Part shown: piece after piece, positions 16,846 to 26,593 of the stretch
Layout of the letters: each line of letters begins with the position of its first letter
Numbering within the stretch: position 1 is the stretch's first letter
DNA from: an uncultured Clostridia bacterium
GTDB taxonomy: Bacteria > Bacillota > Clostridia > Christensenellales > UBA1242
Assembly: GCA_934746645.1 (NCBI GenBank)
Contig: CAKVFE010000001.1
Coordinates: 310,001-374,000 of the forward strand
Length of the DNA stretch: 64,000 nt
Direction: 5' to 3'
Made by a program: the position numbers and the translations under genes
The notes under the pieces: generated by a model
What the model saw: the letters and a program-made list of their open reading frames with translations, nothing else
Told to the model about the DNA's origin: nothing
The model's database searches: none

Positions 16846-18261
16846 ATGATTAAAGAAATTAAAAATATTTTGCTTATTATATATTGTATATTACTTGTCT
16901 TATGTGGTATGACTTCCACCACATATTGTTCGCCAGTTAATGCAATAGATAAAGAAAATAATACAATGTACCAATTACAAATAATAGAAAACTATATTGA
17001 CAGCAAAGATTATAAAAAAGCAATGACTCTATATGAACAAATGCAAATAGACAATACATATCATTACAATTTTAATAATAGTAAATATAAAAAGCTTATC
17101 AAAGAGTATAAAAATATTCTTATTAATGACGCCAACGAATATGCCAATAATGGCGATTATGCACAAGCATTAAACCTACTTAAAAGTAAAGTTCAATATT
17201 ACAATAACGATGAAAATATCTTAAATCTAATTGCTTACAACGAAAATCAAATAAAAAATAAAAGCCTTGTAGCTTACGATGGAGAAATTGAGCATTTGTT
17301 TACTCATTGTTTACTTGCCTTTCCAGAGATGGCATTAAACCCAAAGAATAATATGAGTAAAGACTTTGATAGAGATTGTCTTACTCCTAGCGAATTTAAG
17401 AAAATACTATTGTCTTTATACAATAACAACTATATTTTAGTAGACATTAACAGCACATACGAAAATGTAGATGGAATATATAAGAAAAAGACTTTATATC
17501 TACCTAAGAATAAAAAACCACTTATATTCTCTTTTGACGACTGTAATTATGATAGCAAAAAGCGAAATAAAGGTATGGTAGACAAAATCATATTGGATAG
17601 AAACAACAAACTTGCTACTTACACATCAAAACAGACTATAGCTGATAGAGTAAGTTATGACAATGAGTTTATACCTATACTTGAACAATTTGTAAAGACC
17701 TACCCTGATTTTAGTCATAACGGAGCAAAAGGATTGATATGTCTTACTGGTTATGATGGGATATTGGGATACAGAACACAAAAAAGCAATGCTACTAGCA
17801 GATACGAAATCAAAAAGGCGCAAGAAGTAGTCAATGCGTTAAAAAAATCAGGTTGGCAATTTGCTTGTCACTCATACGGACATTATCATATGACAAAACT
17901 AAGCGATATGGAATTTGCAAAAGAAATATACAACTGGCAATCAGAAGTTGAGCCTATTATTGGCAAAACTAGTATTTATGTATATCCGTATGGCGAATGG
18001 GAAGTTGTTGACGATAACGGTGACATTACTTACAAACATCAATTATTGTTGGATTCTGGCTTCAATTTGTTTTGTGGTGTTGGAGCAAAAAACTTTTTTG
18101 GTTATGTTCCAATAGGAACGACATCTCATAATACTCTACTTATGGATAGAAAGCCTATTGACGGCCGAACTTTAAGGTCTTTTGGTAAATACTACGAGCA
18201 CTTGTTTAATTGTGAAGAAGTATATGACCATACCAACAGAACTATTCCTTTTCACGAATAA
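16846..18261 (+). CDS. Exported polysaccharide deacetylase (CE4/NodB-like)
   Basis: 471 residues. An N-terminal hydrophobic segment (about 7-28) indicates export or anchoring. Residues about 40-135 look like helical TPR-type pairs (YKKAMTLYEQM, YAQALNLLKSK). The C-terminal domain shows the NodB motifs: FSFDD near 229-232 (catalytic Asp and metal Asp), HSYGHYH near 341-347 (metal histidines) and YPYGEW near 379-384. CE4 enzymes remove N- or O-acetyl groups from peptidoglycan or other glycans. The substrate is not evident. The ribosome site is modest (AGGA, 8 nt). The gene stands alone on the plus strand, divergent from the spoIIQ region and convergent with the next gene across a shared terminator. 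Confidence 0.87.
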   Translation: MIKEIKNILLIIYCILLVLCGMTSTTYCSPVNAIDKENNTMYQLQIIENYIDSKDYKKAMTLYEQMQIDNTYHYNFNNSKYKKLIKEYKNILINDANEYANNGDYAQALNLLKSKVQYYNNDENILNLIAYNENQIKNKSLVAYDGEIEHLFTHCLLAFPEMALNPKNNMSKDFDRDCLTPSEFKKILLSLYNNNYILVDINSTYENVDGIYKKKTLYLPKNKKPLIFSFDDCNYDSKKRNKGMVDKIILDRNNKLATYTSKQTIADRVSYDNEFIPILEQFVKTYPDFSHNGAKGLICLTGYDGILGYRTQKSNATSRYEIKKAQEVVNALKKSGWQFACHSYGHYHMTKLSDMEFAKEIYNWQSEVEPIIGKTSIYVYPYGEWEVVDDNGDITYKHQLLLDSGFNLFCGVGAKNFFGYVPIGTTSHNTLLMDRKPIDGRTLRSFGKYYEHLFNCEEVYDHTNRTIPFHE

Positions 18262-18325
18262 GGCAATATACAAATAATACAATATTGAGTTATTTTGATT
18301 GAAAAACATAATGGGTAAAAAAATA

Positions 18326-18356
18326 AAAAACACAAAACTTTAATTTTGTGTTTTTA
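18326..18356. terminator. Bidirectional terminator between convergent genes
   Basis: 12-bp stem AAAAACACAAAA/TTTTGTGTTTTT (18326-18337 and 18344-18355). A/T tracts on both sides let it serve the plus-strand deacetylase and the minus-strand flippase-like gene. Confidence 0.75.
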
Positions 18357-18394
18357 TATAATCAATATTTTAATAAATTACTAATATTTAATAA

Positions 18395-19813
18395 TTATTT
18401 GGTTGATTTTCTAGGTTTTTTATTAATTTGACTTTTTGTAACTTCCATTATTTCTTTATCTTTTTGTGCAAGTTTAATAAGATTAAGTCTATTCTTTTTA
18501 TTGCCATAAGCAAAATCATAAATCAATACTATTATACCTTGCAATAAGTAAATAAAGTAGTTCATAATACGCCAGAATAACATAGCCCAGAACAATGTAC
18601 CATCACTAAACAAGCTAGCAAACAATGCTGAGAATGATATTTCTGCCATACCAGAAGCACCCGGTAATGGAATATATTTTGTAGCAAGTTCTACCAAAAT
18701 AAATTTACTTAATATCTCTAGCAATGCATCTACTGGAGCTTTTGCACTAAATGCCCAATACAACATAAATGGGATAAATGCTCTAATAACAACAATAGCT
18801 GCTGAGCATATCAATGATGAAATTGTAACCCAAATATTAGTCATATAGAATTTGGTACTCTTTTGGTACTCCAATATAGTACGCATACATTTGTTGAAAG
18901 TTAAATGATAATTTTTAACCAAGTGCATCTTTTGTCCCAATTTTAAGAAGAACATTAGACATTTTGGCATTACTTTTTTACTAATAGCAAATAGAATCAA
19001 TACAAACAATATCAAGCAAGAGATACACAAGCTTATGATACTCCAAACAATGATAACTGTTTGACTTTCTTTTCCAAATAAATCTGAATTAAATATCAAT
19101 ACAATAATAGAAACAATAATAAACGCAACATTGTTAAACATTGCTTTTGTAAGTGGAACGCTTGTAGCTATACCACCATGAACACCACGACTATTCATAT
19201 AGAATATTTCAAAAGGTTGTCCACCAGTAGCAAATGGTGTTATACAGTCATAATAACGAGATATTGCTGACGCTTTATAACACAAAAACAATCTTGTTTG
19301 TTTTGTTGCTTTATACAACAATATATGTGTACGCAATGTTTCGATAAGCATAATCAATACAAATAATAGTAATGTATAGAACAATATACCAAATTTTGCA
19401 TTTTGTTTAAGGACATCTAAAGAAGCAACACCAAATGTATTTTTCTGATATACCAAAACTAAAGCTAAAATAGCAATGTTTACTAACATAAATATTAGAT
19501 TAAACCATTTTGTTTTATTTTGCTTTTGTTCGGTAACTTTTTCTTTGGCCTCTTCTAATGCAGAAATCGTAAAATCTGTTGGTTTTTCAGCTTCTGCTAT
19601 CTCCTCATCAGTTACTTTTAAATCTACTTTATCCAACATAAACACAGTCGAATACTTAATAGGTTTGTTGGATTTTAAGTTCTTAGTTGCGGACTTTTTA
19701 GACTTGTCCAATAAAGGGTGTCTTTCTTCTTGTCGATTAGAAAAGAAGAGCACTCTTTTTTGTGCACTATGTTTTGCCTCATTAAGTTGTTCTTCAGTAT
19801 TCTTTAGTGGCAT
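18395..19813 (-). CDS. LPG-synthase-TM family (UPF0104/YbhN-like) membrane protein
   Basis: 472 residues. A charged cytoplasmic N-terminus of about 100 residues is followed by about eight membrane helices and a basic tail. It matches the flippase-like membrane region shared by MprF N-termini and YbhN/AglD proteins. The marker motifs are TPFATGGQPFEIFYM near 190-206, a second GGIATSVPL segment, and KYIPLPGASGMAE near 378-390. There is no lysyl-transferase domain, so it should act in lipid or lipid-linked-glycan translocation rather than aminoacylation (inference). AAAGGG precedes the ATG. It is monocistronic between two hairpins. Confidence 0.83.
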   Translation of the reverse strand: MPLKNTEEQLNEAKHSAQKRVLFFSNRQEERHPLLDKSKKSATKNLKSNKPIKYSTVFMLDKVDLKVTDEEIAEAEKPTDFTISALEEAKEKVTEQKQNKTKWFNLIFMLVNIAILALVLVYQKNTFGVASLDVLKQNAKFGILFYTLLLFVLIMLIETLRTHILLYKATKQTRLFLCYKASAISRYYDCITPFATGGQPFEIFYMNSRGVHGGIATSVPLTKAMFNNVAFIIVSIIVLIFNSDLFGKESQTVIIVWSIISLCISCLILFVLILFAISKKVMPKCLMFFLKLGQKMHLVKNYHLTFNKCMRTILEYQKSTKFYMTNIWVTISSLICSAAIVVIRAFIPFMLYWAFSAKAPVDALLEILSKFILVELATKYIPLPGASGMAEISFSALFASLFSDGTLFWAMLFWRIMNYFIYLLQGIIVLIYDFAYGNKKNRLNLIKLAQKDKEIMEVTKSQINKKPRKSTK

Positions 19814-20173
19814 AATAACCCTTTCAACTAATTATTTAATATATTAAAAATATATTAACTACACTACACAAAATAATATATCACTACAATATATATTGTG
19901 TCAATCGAATAGTACCGATTGCATAATTATTCAATGCAAATTATGTATAAAAATGTATAAAAGCCATTTATTAATATACATAACATATATAAATTGTCTA
20001 AATAAAGGAATTTTTCTTATTAAAAATAATCAGTATTTTTCATCTTTTAATTATCATTACAACAACATAAATATTGTATTTTTATTAAAATAATTTTACT
20101 ATAACCACCAATTAACAATTTTAAATACACAGACATTACTTTTAATATCTATATACCATATCTCTTTAAATAA
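19814..20173. other. AT-rich intergenic stretch
   Basis: 360 bp with no credible gene. It must hold the promoter of the flippase-like gene on the minus strand. I see no repeats or RNA gene. Confidence 0.5.
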
Positions 20174-20207
20174 TAAAAAAAGCAAGTACTTAGTACTCGC
20201 TTTTTAT
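20174..20207 (-). terminator. Terminator of the PrsA-like gene
   Basis: Stem built on GCGAGTACT/AGTACTTGC with A/T flanks (20176-20205), followed on the minus strand by a run of T. Confidence 0.8.
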
Positions 20208-20210
20208 TAA

Positions 20211-21890
20211 CTATTTACTTTGTTTTAAAAGAGAAAGTATTCTCTTATCCCAATATCTAACTTTTTCTACTCCACCCATAAGGTCATCTGTCTTACTAGA
20301 CAACACTTGAGATAATCTTGTAGAGTCTGTATTGATAGCGTCATATTCTACATGGAATAGAGTTTTTTCAGAAGATGGTTGAGTCTTAACATTATATAAT
20401 GTTTCCCAAGTAATATTGTCAATATTTTCATATTCAACAACATTCTTTACAGGACCTAAGTTAAGAATAATATGATAGCCATAATCTGTAAGTATTGGCT
20501 TACTCATAGCACCAACACCTTCTTCATTTTGTAGTCTTCTTGACTCGTCAGCAAATGATTTAACCATTTTGTCTGTAACGCTTGTGTCTAGATTAACTAC
20601 ATAAGCAAAATCTTTATTCATAATACCTTCATCATCATTGTATTTGTAGATGTAAGTATTAAATTCTTTTGCTCTTGCTTCAAATTGAATATCTTTGTCA
20701 TATTTACCAACATTGTTAAGTACATCTTGATAAGCAAGTGCTGCACTTGTTGTTTTGGTTACACCATTTTCTTCATACTTAACAACAGTATTTTCTAGGC
20801 TTTGTACTTCTTCCAATCTTGCTTCGTAAACTTCTTTACTAATTGAGTTGGATTGATACAATTTTTTCAAATTAGAAATTGCTGCTGTTTGTTCGTCAGA
20901 AAATTTAAATAGGATATGAGTAACATAAATATACTCGTTACCACTATTTGGATGATAATATACTGATGATGCATCTTCGCCCATAGCTGTATGGTAAGCT
21001 GCTTCGTCATTAGCATATTTTTCATAATCTCTCTTATATTTTTCTTTGTAGCTTTCTACAGCAGCTTCTGCTGTAATTTCTAGTCCATTGGTAATAGCTG
21101 TTTGATATTTTGAAATATATCTATTTTCAACCAATAAATTATATATACGGTCTATTTCTTTTTCAAATGCTTTTTCATCACTATATTTTTTACCTAAGTT
21201 TTCGTTGTTGTCTTGTAAAGTCTTCATATAGCGTTTCCAAGCTTCTTTACTAATATCTTCATCAGTAATAGCTTGTTTAAATTCGCCTGGGTCTGTACCA
21301 TCAATTTCTTCGTCATCTGTTACTCTTTTTAATTCGGTAACAAGTTTGGTTGTACCATTAACTTCTTTTTCTTCAACAACTTTTTCAACTGTAGGTTCGT
21401 AAGCTGTATAACTTGCTCTTAAAGATGTACTTTCGTCTTCTTTAGTTTCGTCTTCACTTATTTTTCTATCCCATTCAACTCTAATAGTATCTTCTAAAGA
21501 TGCTAATTGAGAATTGATACTATCATAAGTTTGACGCTTAATATAGTTCTTTTCTTCGGTAGACAAATCACCAAGTTCTTCTTTTATCTTTTCAACCAAC
21601 AAATGGCGTTGAACCATAAGTTCGGCTGTTTTAGTAAGAATCTCTTCGCTAGTCATACTTGAAGATGATGAAGAACTACTACTATTGTTTTGAGCTAATT
21701 GATAACCATAGTTATTGTAAGCTTGCAACAAGTCTTCCATAGTAAACTCATATTTTTTATCTTTACTATAAACAATTTCAGCTACAGTCTGCTTATAATA
21801 TTTACTAGCATTAAGTTGTACAAGGCTACAACCTGCAAATACCATAATACATAAGCATAGCGAGAAAATGTAAGTTAATATCTTTTTCAT
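20211..21890 (-). CDS. prsA: PrsA-like extracytoplasmic foldase lipoprotein (parvulin-type)
   Basis: 559 residues, longer than usual PrsA (about 290-360). Lipobox FAGC with Cys21. A serine-rich linker follows at about 69-78, then a SurA-like N-terminal helical region (MVQRHLLVEKIKEE). The parvulin domain begins with YIYVTHILFKF near 320 and ends with YGYHIILNLG near 470. A roughly 110-residue insertion, including a charged helical part, separates the two halves. PrsA proteins help secreted proteins fold outside the membrane; here the clients may be the many exported proteins nearby. GGAG lies 6 nt before the ATG. The position just after mfd agrees with the common clostridial order. Peptidyl-prolyl isomerase activity is not certain because of the insertion. 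Confidence 0.83.
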   Translation of the reverse strand: MKKILTYIFSLCLCIMVFAGCSLVQLNASKYYKQTVAEIVYSKDKKYEFTMEDLLQAYNNYGYQLAQNNSSSSSSSSSMTSEEILTKTAELMVQRHLLVEKIKEELGDLSTEEKNYIKRQTYDSINSQLASLEDTIRVEWDRKISEDETKEDESTSLRASYTAYEPTVEKVVEEKEVNGTTKLVTELKRVTDDEEIDGTDPGEFKQAITDEDISKEAWKRYMKTLQDNNENLGKKYSDEKAFEKEIDRIYNLLVENRYISKYQTAITNGLEITAEAAVESYKEKYKRDYEKYANDEAAYHTAMGEDASSVYYHPNSGNEYIYVTHILFKFSDEQTAAISNLKKLYQSNSISKEVYEARLEEVQSLENTVVKYEENGVTKTTSAALAYQDVLNNVGKYDKDIQFEARAKEFNTYIYKYNDDEGIMNKDFAYVVNLDTSVTDKMVKSFADESRRLQNEEGVGAMSKPILTDYGYHIILNLGPVKNVVEYENIDNITWETLYNVKTQPSSEKTLFHVEYDAINTDSTRLSQVLSSKTDDLMGGVEKVRYWDKRILSLLKQSK

Positions 21891-21993
21891 TTTTGCTCCA
21901 ATTAATAATTTATTATTAAATAATAGACATTATTAGTCATTATAAAGTCTTAGTATTGTAACAAATTTAAAAATATATTGCAACTAACTAAAA

Positions 21994-24900
21994 TTATTTA
22001 TTTAGGTTTTCGTACAATACTTTCAACAATTCTTTTATATTTCTCATATTAGTTAACAAATTAACATCACTATTTATTGTAATTATTGGTAAATTTTCTA
22101 AATTTAATACCACATCATACCTATTACTAGCAATAACAGTAGTCAATGCTTTAAGCAATTGTGGTGTTGAACTATTGAAAGTTATAGAAGTTTCTTTTGT
22201 ACCTATACTTATCCTTCTAATGTCAAGTCCTGCACTCGAATTTTTAATAACAGCAACATACATTAAGTTGAGTACTTCTTGTGGTACACTACCAAAATTA
22301 AATTCCAATTTTTTAGTGTATTCTACTATATCTTCTTCACTCTTTAATTTTGCAATCTCGGTATATATCTCAATACGATTTGAAGAACTTTCAACATAAT
22401 AATTAGGAAGATTGGCATCAAAATAGCAATCTATCTTAACATCGTTAAGTTCTAGTTTTGGAGTGTCGCCATTTTCTTTTATAGCTTCACTAAGCAAACT
22501 TAAATACATACTATATCCGACACTTTCAATATGTCCACTTTGTTCTGCTCCAAAGATACTTCCTGCACCTCTAATCTCTAGATCTCGCATTGCTATTTTA
22601 TATCCGTTGCCAAGCCCACTATACTCGACTATTGCACCCAATCTTTTATATGCTTCTTCACTAAGCATACGACCTTTATCATACATAAAAATTGCATAAG
22701 CTTGTCTATCACTTCTACCTATTCTGCCTTTTAACTGATAAAGTTGACTAAGTCCCAGCATATCAGCATTGTTGACTATCAATGTATTGGCTCTAGGCAA
22801 GTCTACACCATTTTCAATAAGTGTAGTACTAATCAATATTTGAGTATCGCCATTATATAATTTAAAAATGGCTTTTTCTAGCGTTTTTTCGTCCATTTGA
22901 CCGTGTGCTATATCAATAGAAACATCGTTGCCAACAATGCTTCTGATATATGCCAAATATTCATATATACTTTCTACTCGATTATATATAATTAGGACTT
23001 GTCCACCACGCTCCAACTCTCTTGATACAGCATTGCCAATGACTGCATCATTGGACTCTGTAACAGTAGTAATAACAGGAACTCTACCATTAGGTGGTGT
23101 CTGAATAACACTAACATCTTTAATACCAATCAATGCACTATGGAGTGTACGAGGTATAGGAGTTGCAGACAATGTAAGGACATCAATATTAGACTTAAAT
23201 CTCTTTATTTTTTCTTTATGTTCTACACCAAAGCGTTGTTCTTCGTCTAGTATCAATAGCCCCAAATTTTTAGGTTTTACATTTTCATTAAGTAACTTAT
23301 GAGTACCAATTAAGATATCTATATTACCATTAGCAAAATCTTCTAAAATAGCTAAAGTATCTTTATTATTTCTAAATCTATTAAGCACTTCACATTTTAC
23401 GCCAAATGTTTTTAATCTTGACTCAAAAGTATTGTAATGTTGTTCGCTTAATATAGTTGTTGGACACAATACCATAACTTGATATCCAGCCATAACAGCC
23501 TTAAATGCTCCTCTAATAGCGACTTCTGTTTTGCCATATCCAACATCGCCACAAATAAGTCTATCCATTACTCTAGGACTTTCCATATCCTTTTTCATAT
23601 CTGTTACAGCTTTATCTTGGTCAACAGTTAAAGTGTATGGGCAAGCTTTTTCAAATTCGAGTTGAATTTCGTCATCTGGAGGGAACATTATTCCTTTTAT
23701 TTGGCTTCTTTCAGCATATAATTTCTTTAAATCGAAAGTAAGTTTTTTAATACTTTCTTTAACTTTTTGTTTTGTCTTTAAAAACTCAGTACTACCAAGT
23801 TTGTTAAGTTTTGGCTTATCTCCACCAACATATTTAGAAATAGAATCAATGTTTTCAACAGGTAAAAACAATTTATCATTGTTACGATATTCTATCTCAA
23901 TATAATCTTTTTTAGCATTTTTTACATTTAATTGTGTAATACCAACACACTTACCTATACCATAAGTAGAATGTACAACAAAATCTCCAACTTCTGGCAT
24001 AAACACATCATAACTAGATGTAAGTCCACCATTTGTTTTTGGCTTTTGTTTTTGAGATTTTAAACCAATAATTATAAGTTTATCTTCATCGAAACCACAA
24101 GATAAACCACTTGATTTTGTAATAAGATTAACACAATTTTTTTGTACTTGACTCAATGAAGAAATAATATTGGTTGACACATTTTTTGGTAAAAACATAT
24201 CACTCAATTTTTGTGCAAGTTCTTTTGACTCTGCAAAAATAACTATAGTATATCCCAATAAGATTTGGCGTGCCATATCACTATAAAGTGTAGACTTGTT
24301 GTAACTATAGTTTATTTGAGGAGTAGTCGGTATAGAAAATACAGCTTTAGGCTTAAATATGTTGTTGGCATTGTTAATATTTTGGAATGCTACAAGTCCA
24401 CAATTTTTAAATTGAAATAACTCATCTTCGTGAAAATAAAAATCTTTATGTTTGTCCGTAATTAAGCCATTTTTTATATCTTCTTTAAATTCGTTTTTGA
24501 TATCTTGATATGTATCTACTATGCTTGTCAAAGCCAATTTTGGATTGTCAAAAGCGACAATTCCATCATCAAAAAATTCAAATATAGAATGGTCGTAATC
24601 TGGCATATAAACTTTTGCCCAGACAGGCAAAATACCATTGTCTAAAGATATATTAACTTCAGAAATCGTATTGTTAAATGTTTCTTCTGCTTCTCTATCA
24701 TTAAACTTACTTGCTTTTATACTAAGTTCGTTTTGGTCAGTTGGATTGTCAATAATAAAGTTGGCACTATAAATATTGATTGAATCTAAACTTCCAATAA
24801 TGCTTTGGTTATCGGGATTGTACTCTTTAATAAACTCTACTTGATCATCAAAAAAAGATATTTTTACTGGATAATCCATATTGATTGGATAAACCATAAG

Positions 24901-25407
24901 TATGTCGCCTTTTACACTAAACTCCATACTTTCGTTGACAATATCATCTTTTCTATAGCCCATTTTCACCAATTTTTTGGTTATGGAATTGATATCATAA
25001 CTTTCATCTTCTTTTATAGTTAAAATCAAGTCTTTAACCATCTTAGGACTAGGAAGTTTGTCCAACAAAACTTTAGGCGAAACAACGACATAGTCAACAT
25101 TGTCTGTAACAATATCCTGTAAAGTTTTTAAAACATTAATTTGGGTAGCAGAAGAAAATTTAGAAACTTGAGTTTCTAAATTGTTAATAAGCAAGTCTAC
25201 ACTTTTGTTTTCGTTGGTTAAAGTTTCATAATAATTGACAGCTTCATCATCGTTGACTGCAACTATTAACTTTTTATCACTAGACTCGTCTAATATTAAG
25301 ATTTTTTCTTGTCTACCAACACCAAACACACTTACTGGTATATGACTATCAATAGCATTTAATAGTCTATATAAGTTGCCTGATGAAGAAATTAAGTTTT
25401 TAAGCAT
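21994..25407 (-). CDS. mfd: Transcription-repair coupling factor Mfd
   Basis: 1,137 residues, normal length. Mfd pushes stalled RNA polymerase off DNA lesions and recruits UvrA. Visible parts: the UvrB-like N-terminal region (1-350), the RNA-polymerase-interacting domain starting at VGDFVVHSTYGIG near 473, Walker A GDVGYGKTE near 614, the DEEQRFG box near 722, TLSATPIPRTL near 750 (motif III), and the helicase C-domain with QLYQLKGRIGRSD. The ATG overlaps the pth stop by one base (TAATG), so translation is coupled. Gene order pth-mfd-foldase matches other Bacillota. Confidence 0.97.
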   Translation of the reverse strand: MLKNLISSSGNLYRLLNAIDSHIPVSVFGVGRQEKILILDESSDKKLIVAVNDDEAVNYYETLTNENKSVDLLINNLETQVSKFSSATQINVLKTLQDIVTDNVDYVVVSPKVLLDKLPSPKMVKDLILTIKEDESYDINSITKKLVKMGYRKDDIVNESMEFSVKGDILMVYPINMDYPVKISFFDDQVEFIKEYNPDNQSIIGSLDSINIYSANFIIDNPTDQNELSIKASKFNDREAEETFNNTISEVNISLDNGILPVWAKVYMPDYDHSIFEFFDDGIVAFDNPKLALTSIVDTYQDIKNEFKEDIKNGLITDKHKDFYFHEDELFQFKNCGLVAFQNINNANNIFKPKAVFSIPTTPQINYSYNKSTLYSDMARQILLGYTIVIFAESKELAQKLSDMFLPKNVSTNIISSLSQVQKNCVNLITKSSGLSCGFDEDKLIIIGLKSQKQKPKTNGGLTSSYDVFMPEVGDFVVHSTYGIGKCVGITQLNVKNAKKDYIEIEYRNNDKLFLPVENIDSISKYVGGDKPKLNKLGSTEFLKTKQKVKESIKKLTFDLKKLYAERSQIKGIMFPPDDEIQLEFEKACPYTLTVDQDKAVTDMKKDMESPRVMDRLICGDVGYGKTEVAIRGAFKAVMAGYQVMVLCPTTILSEQHYNTFESRLKTFGVKCEVLNRFRNNKDTLAILEDFANGNIDILIGTHKLLNENVKPKNLGLLILDEEQRFGVEHKEKIKRFKSNIDVLTLSATPIPRTLHSALIGIKDVSVIQTPPNGRVPVITTVTESNDAVIGNAVSRELERGGQVLIIYNRVESIYEYLAYIRSIVGNDVSIDIAHGQMDEKTLEKAIFKLYNGDTQILISTTLIENGVDLPRANTLIVNNADMLGLSQLYQLKGRIGRSDRQAYAIFMYDKGRMLSEEAYKRLGAIVEYSGLGNGYKIAMRDLEIRGAGSIFGAEQSGHIESVGYSMYLSLLSEAIKENGDTPKLELNDVKIDCYFDANLPNYYVESSSNRIEIYTEIAKLKSEEDIVEYTKKLEFNFGSVPQEVLNLMYVAVIKNSSAGLDIRRISIGTKETSITFNSSTPQLLKALTTVIASNRYDVVLNLENLPIITINSDVNLLTNMRNIKELLKVLYENLNK

Positions 25408-25961
25408 TAGTTAATCCTAATTTTATCTATGTTACCTTTTTGAACAATAAATTGTTCCATTACATCTACTGCTTTATCAAACGCTGGATCAAGTAAAGCC
25501 ATATTGGTATCACTTACTCGACTTAACACATAATCAGCTAGTCCCATACGCTCATCTCTACCAATACCTATACGAAGTCTTGGAAATTCGGTTGAGTTAA
25601 GTTTTTCAACTATATCACGCATACCATTATGTGTACCTGCACTACCACTTTTTCTTAGTCTTAAATGTCCACAAGGTAAATCTATATCATCATAAACTAC
25701 CAATATTTGACTTAAATCCAATTTTAACATTCTAACAAGTTTTTGGACACTTTGACCACTTGCATTCATAAATGTTGATGGCTTCAACAAAATAACTTTT
25801 TCGCCTTCATACATACCTTCAGCAACCATACCATCGTATTTATTTTTATTAAAATTAAATCCATTTTTTGATGCAAAACGGCTAATTGCCATAAATCCCA
25901 TATTGTGATATGTACGATCGTACGCACTACCCTTATTGCCAAGACCTATAATTGCTATCAT
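25407..25961 (-). CDS. pth: Peptidyl-tRNA hydrolase
   Basis: 184 residues. Pth releases tRNA from peptidyl-tRNA that drops off ribosomes. Catalytic His19 lies in YDRTYHNMGF, where the common Arg before the His is Tyr. FMN near 64-66, VYDDIDLP near 89-95 (the family Asp) and GTHNGMRDI near 109-117 are all present. AGGAG lies 7 nt before the ATG. It lies between the GlmU-like genes and mfd, as in Bacillus (gcaD...spoVC...mfd), and shares one base with mfd. Confidence 0.96.
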   Translation of the reverse strand: MIAIIGLGNKGSAYDRTYHNMGFMAISRFASKNGFNFNKNKYDGMVAEGMYEGEKVILLKPSTFMNASGQSVQKLVRMLKLDLSQILVVYDDIDLPCGHLRLRKSGSAGTHNGMRDIVEKLNSTEFPRLRIGIGRDERMGLADYVLSRVSDTNMALLDPAFDKAVDVMEQFIVQKGNIDKIRIN

Positions 25962-25987
25962 TTTATTCTCCTTTGTTAAACAACCTA

Positions 25988-26587
25988 TTATTTTTCTATT
26001 TTAGGTTTTAAATAATCTTCTTTATTGACCTGTCTAGCTCTAGCTATTGCTAAAGAATATTGAGGTACATCTAATGTTATTGTACTACCAGCAGCAATAA
26101 AACTATTGTCACTAATATTAAGTGGTGCAACCAAATTGGAATTGGAACCAATAAAAACATTGTCACCAACTACAGTTTTTTGTTTTTTCACACCATTATA
26201 ATTGCAAAATACAGTACCACATCCAACATTAACATTATTGCCTATAGTAGCATCTCCCACATAAGTTAGATGTGCAACTTTACTATTGTTGCCTATTGTA
26301 GATTGTTTGGTTTCTACAAAATTGCCAATTCGGGCATTGTCCATAATTGTGCTATTGGGTCTTAAATGGCTATAAACACCTATATTAGCACCATTGCCAA
26401 CCACGCTACTACTTATGGTGCTATATCGGATATTACAATCATCTCCAATACTGCTTTTATCTATATAACTACCGTCAATTTTAGTTTTTCCAATATTTGA
26501 GTCTAATATAGTATTATAACTTTTTACATTAGCATTATCATTAATAACAACTCTATAATCTTTTGTAAAAGTATTGTTGTTATTCAT
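25988..26587 (-). CDS. GlmU-type left-handed beta-helix acetyltransferase, stand-alone
   Basis: 199 residues made only of hexapeptide repeats. It matches the C-terminal half of GlmU: YSHLRPNST, IGNFVETKQSTIG, then HLTYVGDATIG with the catalytic His106, GCGTVFCNYNG, IGSNSNLVAP and SLAIARARQ. GlmU's C-terminal domain acetylates glucosamine-1-phosphate using acetyl-CoA for peptidoglycan precursor synthesis. The uridylyltransferase domain is missing. The ATG is two codons after, and in the same frame as, the TAA of the upstream GlmU-like gene. A GGAG overlapping the end of that gene provides a ribosome site about 13 nt away. Acetyltransferase activity is likely; where UDP-GlcNAc pyrophosphorylase comes from is unknown. 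Confidence 0.85.
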   Translation of the reverse strand: MNNNNTFTKDYRVVINDNANVKSYNTILDSNIGKTKIDGSYIDKSSIGDDCNIRYSTISSSVVGNGANIGVYSHLRPNSTIMDNARIGNFVETKQSTIGNNSKVAHLTYVGDATIGNNVNVGCGTVFCNYNGVKKQKTVVGDNVFIGSNSNLVAPLNISDNSFIAAGSTITLDVPQYSLAIARARQVNKEDYLKPKIEK

Positions 26588-26593
26588 AGTTTT

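Noticed and set aside
19896..20093. 65-codon plus-strand frame in the gap before the PrsA-like gene
   Set aside because: No ribosome site and no recognisable protein features in very AT-rich DNA.
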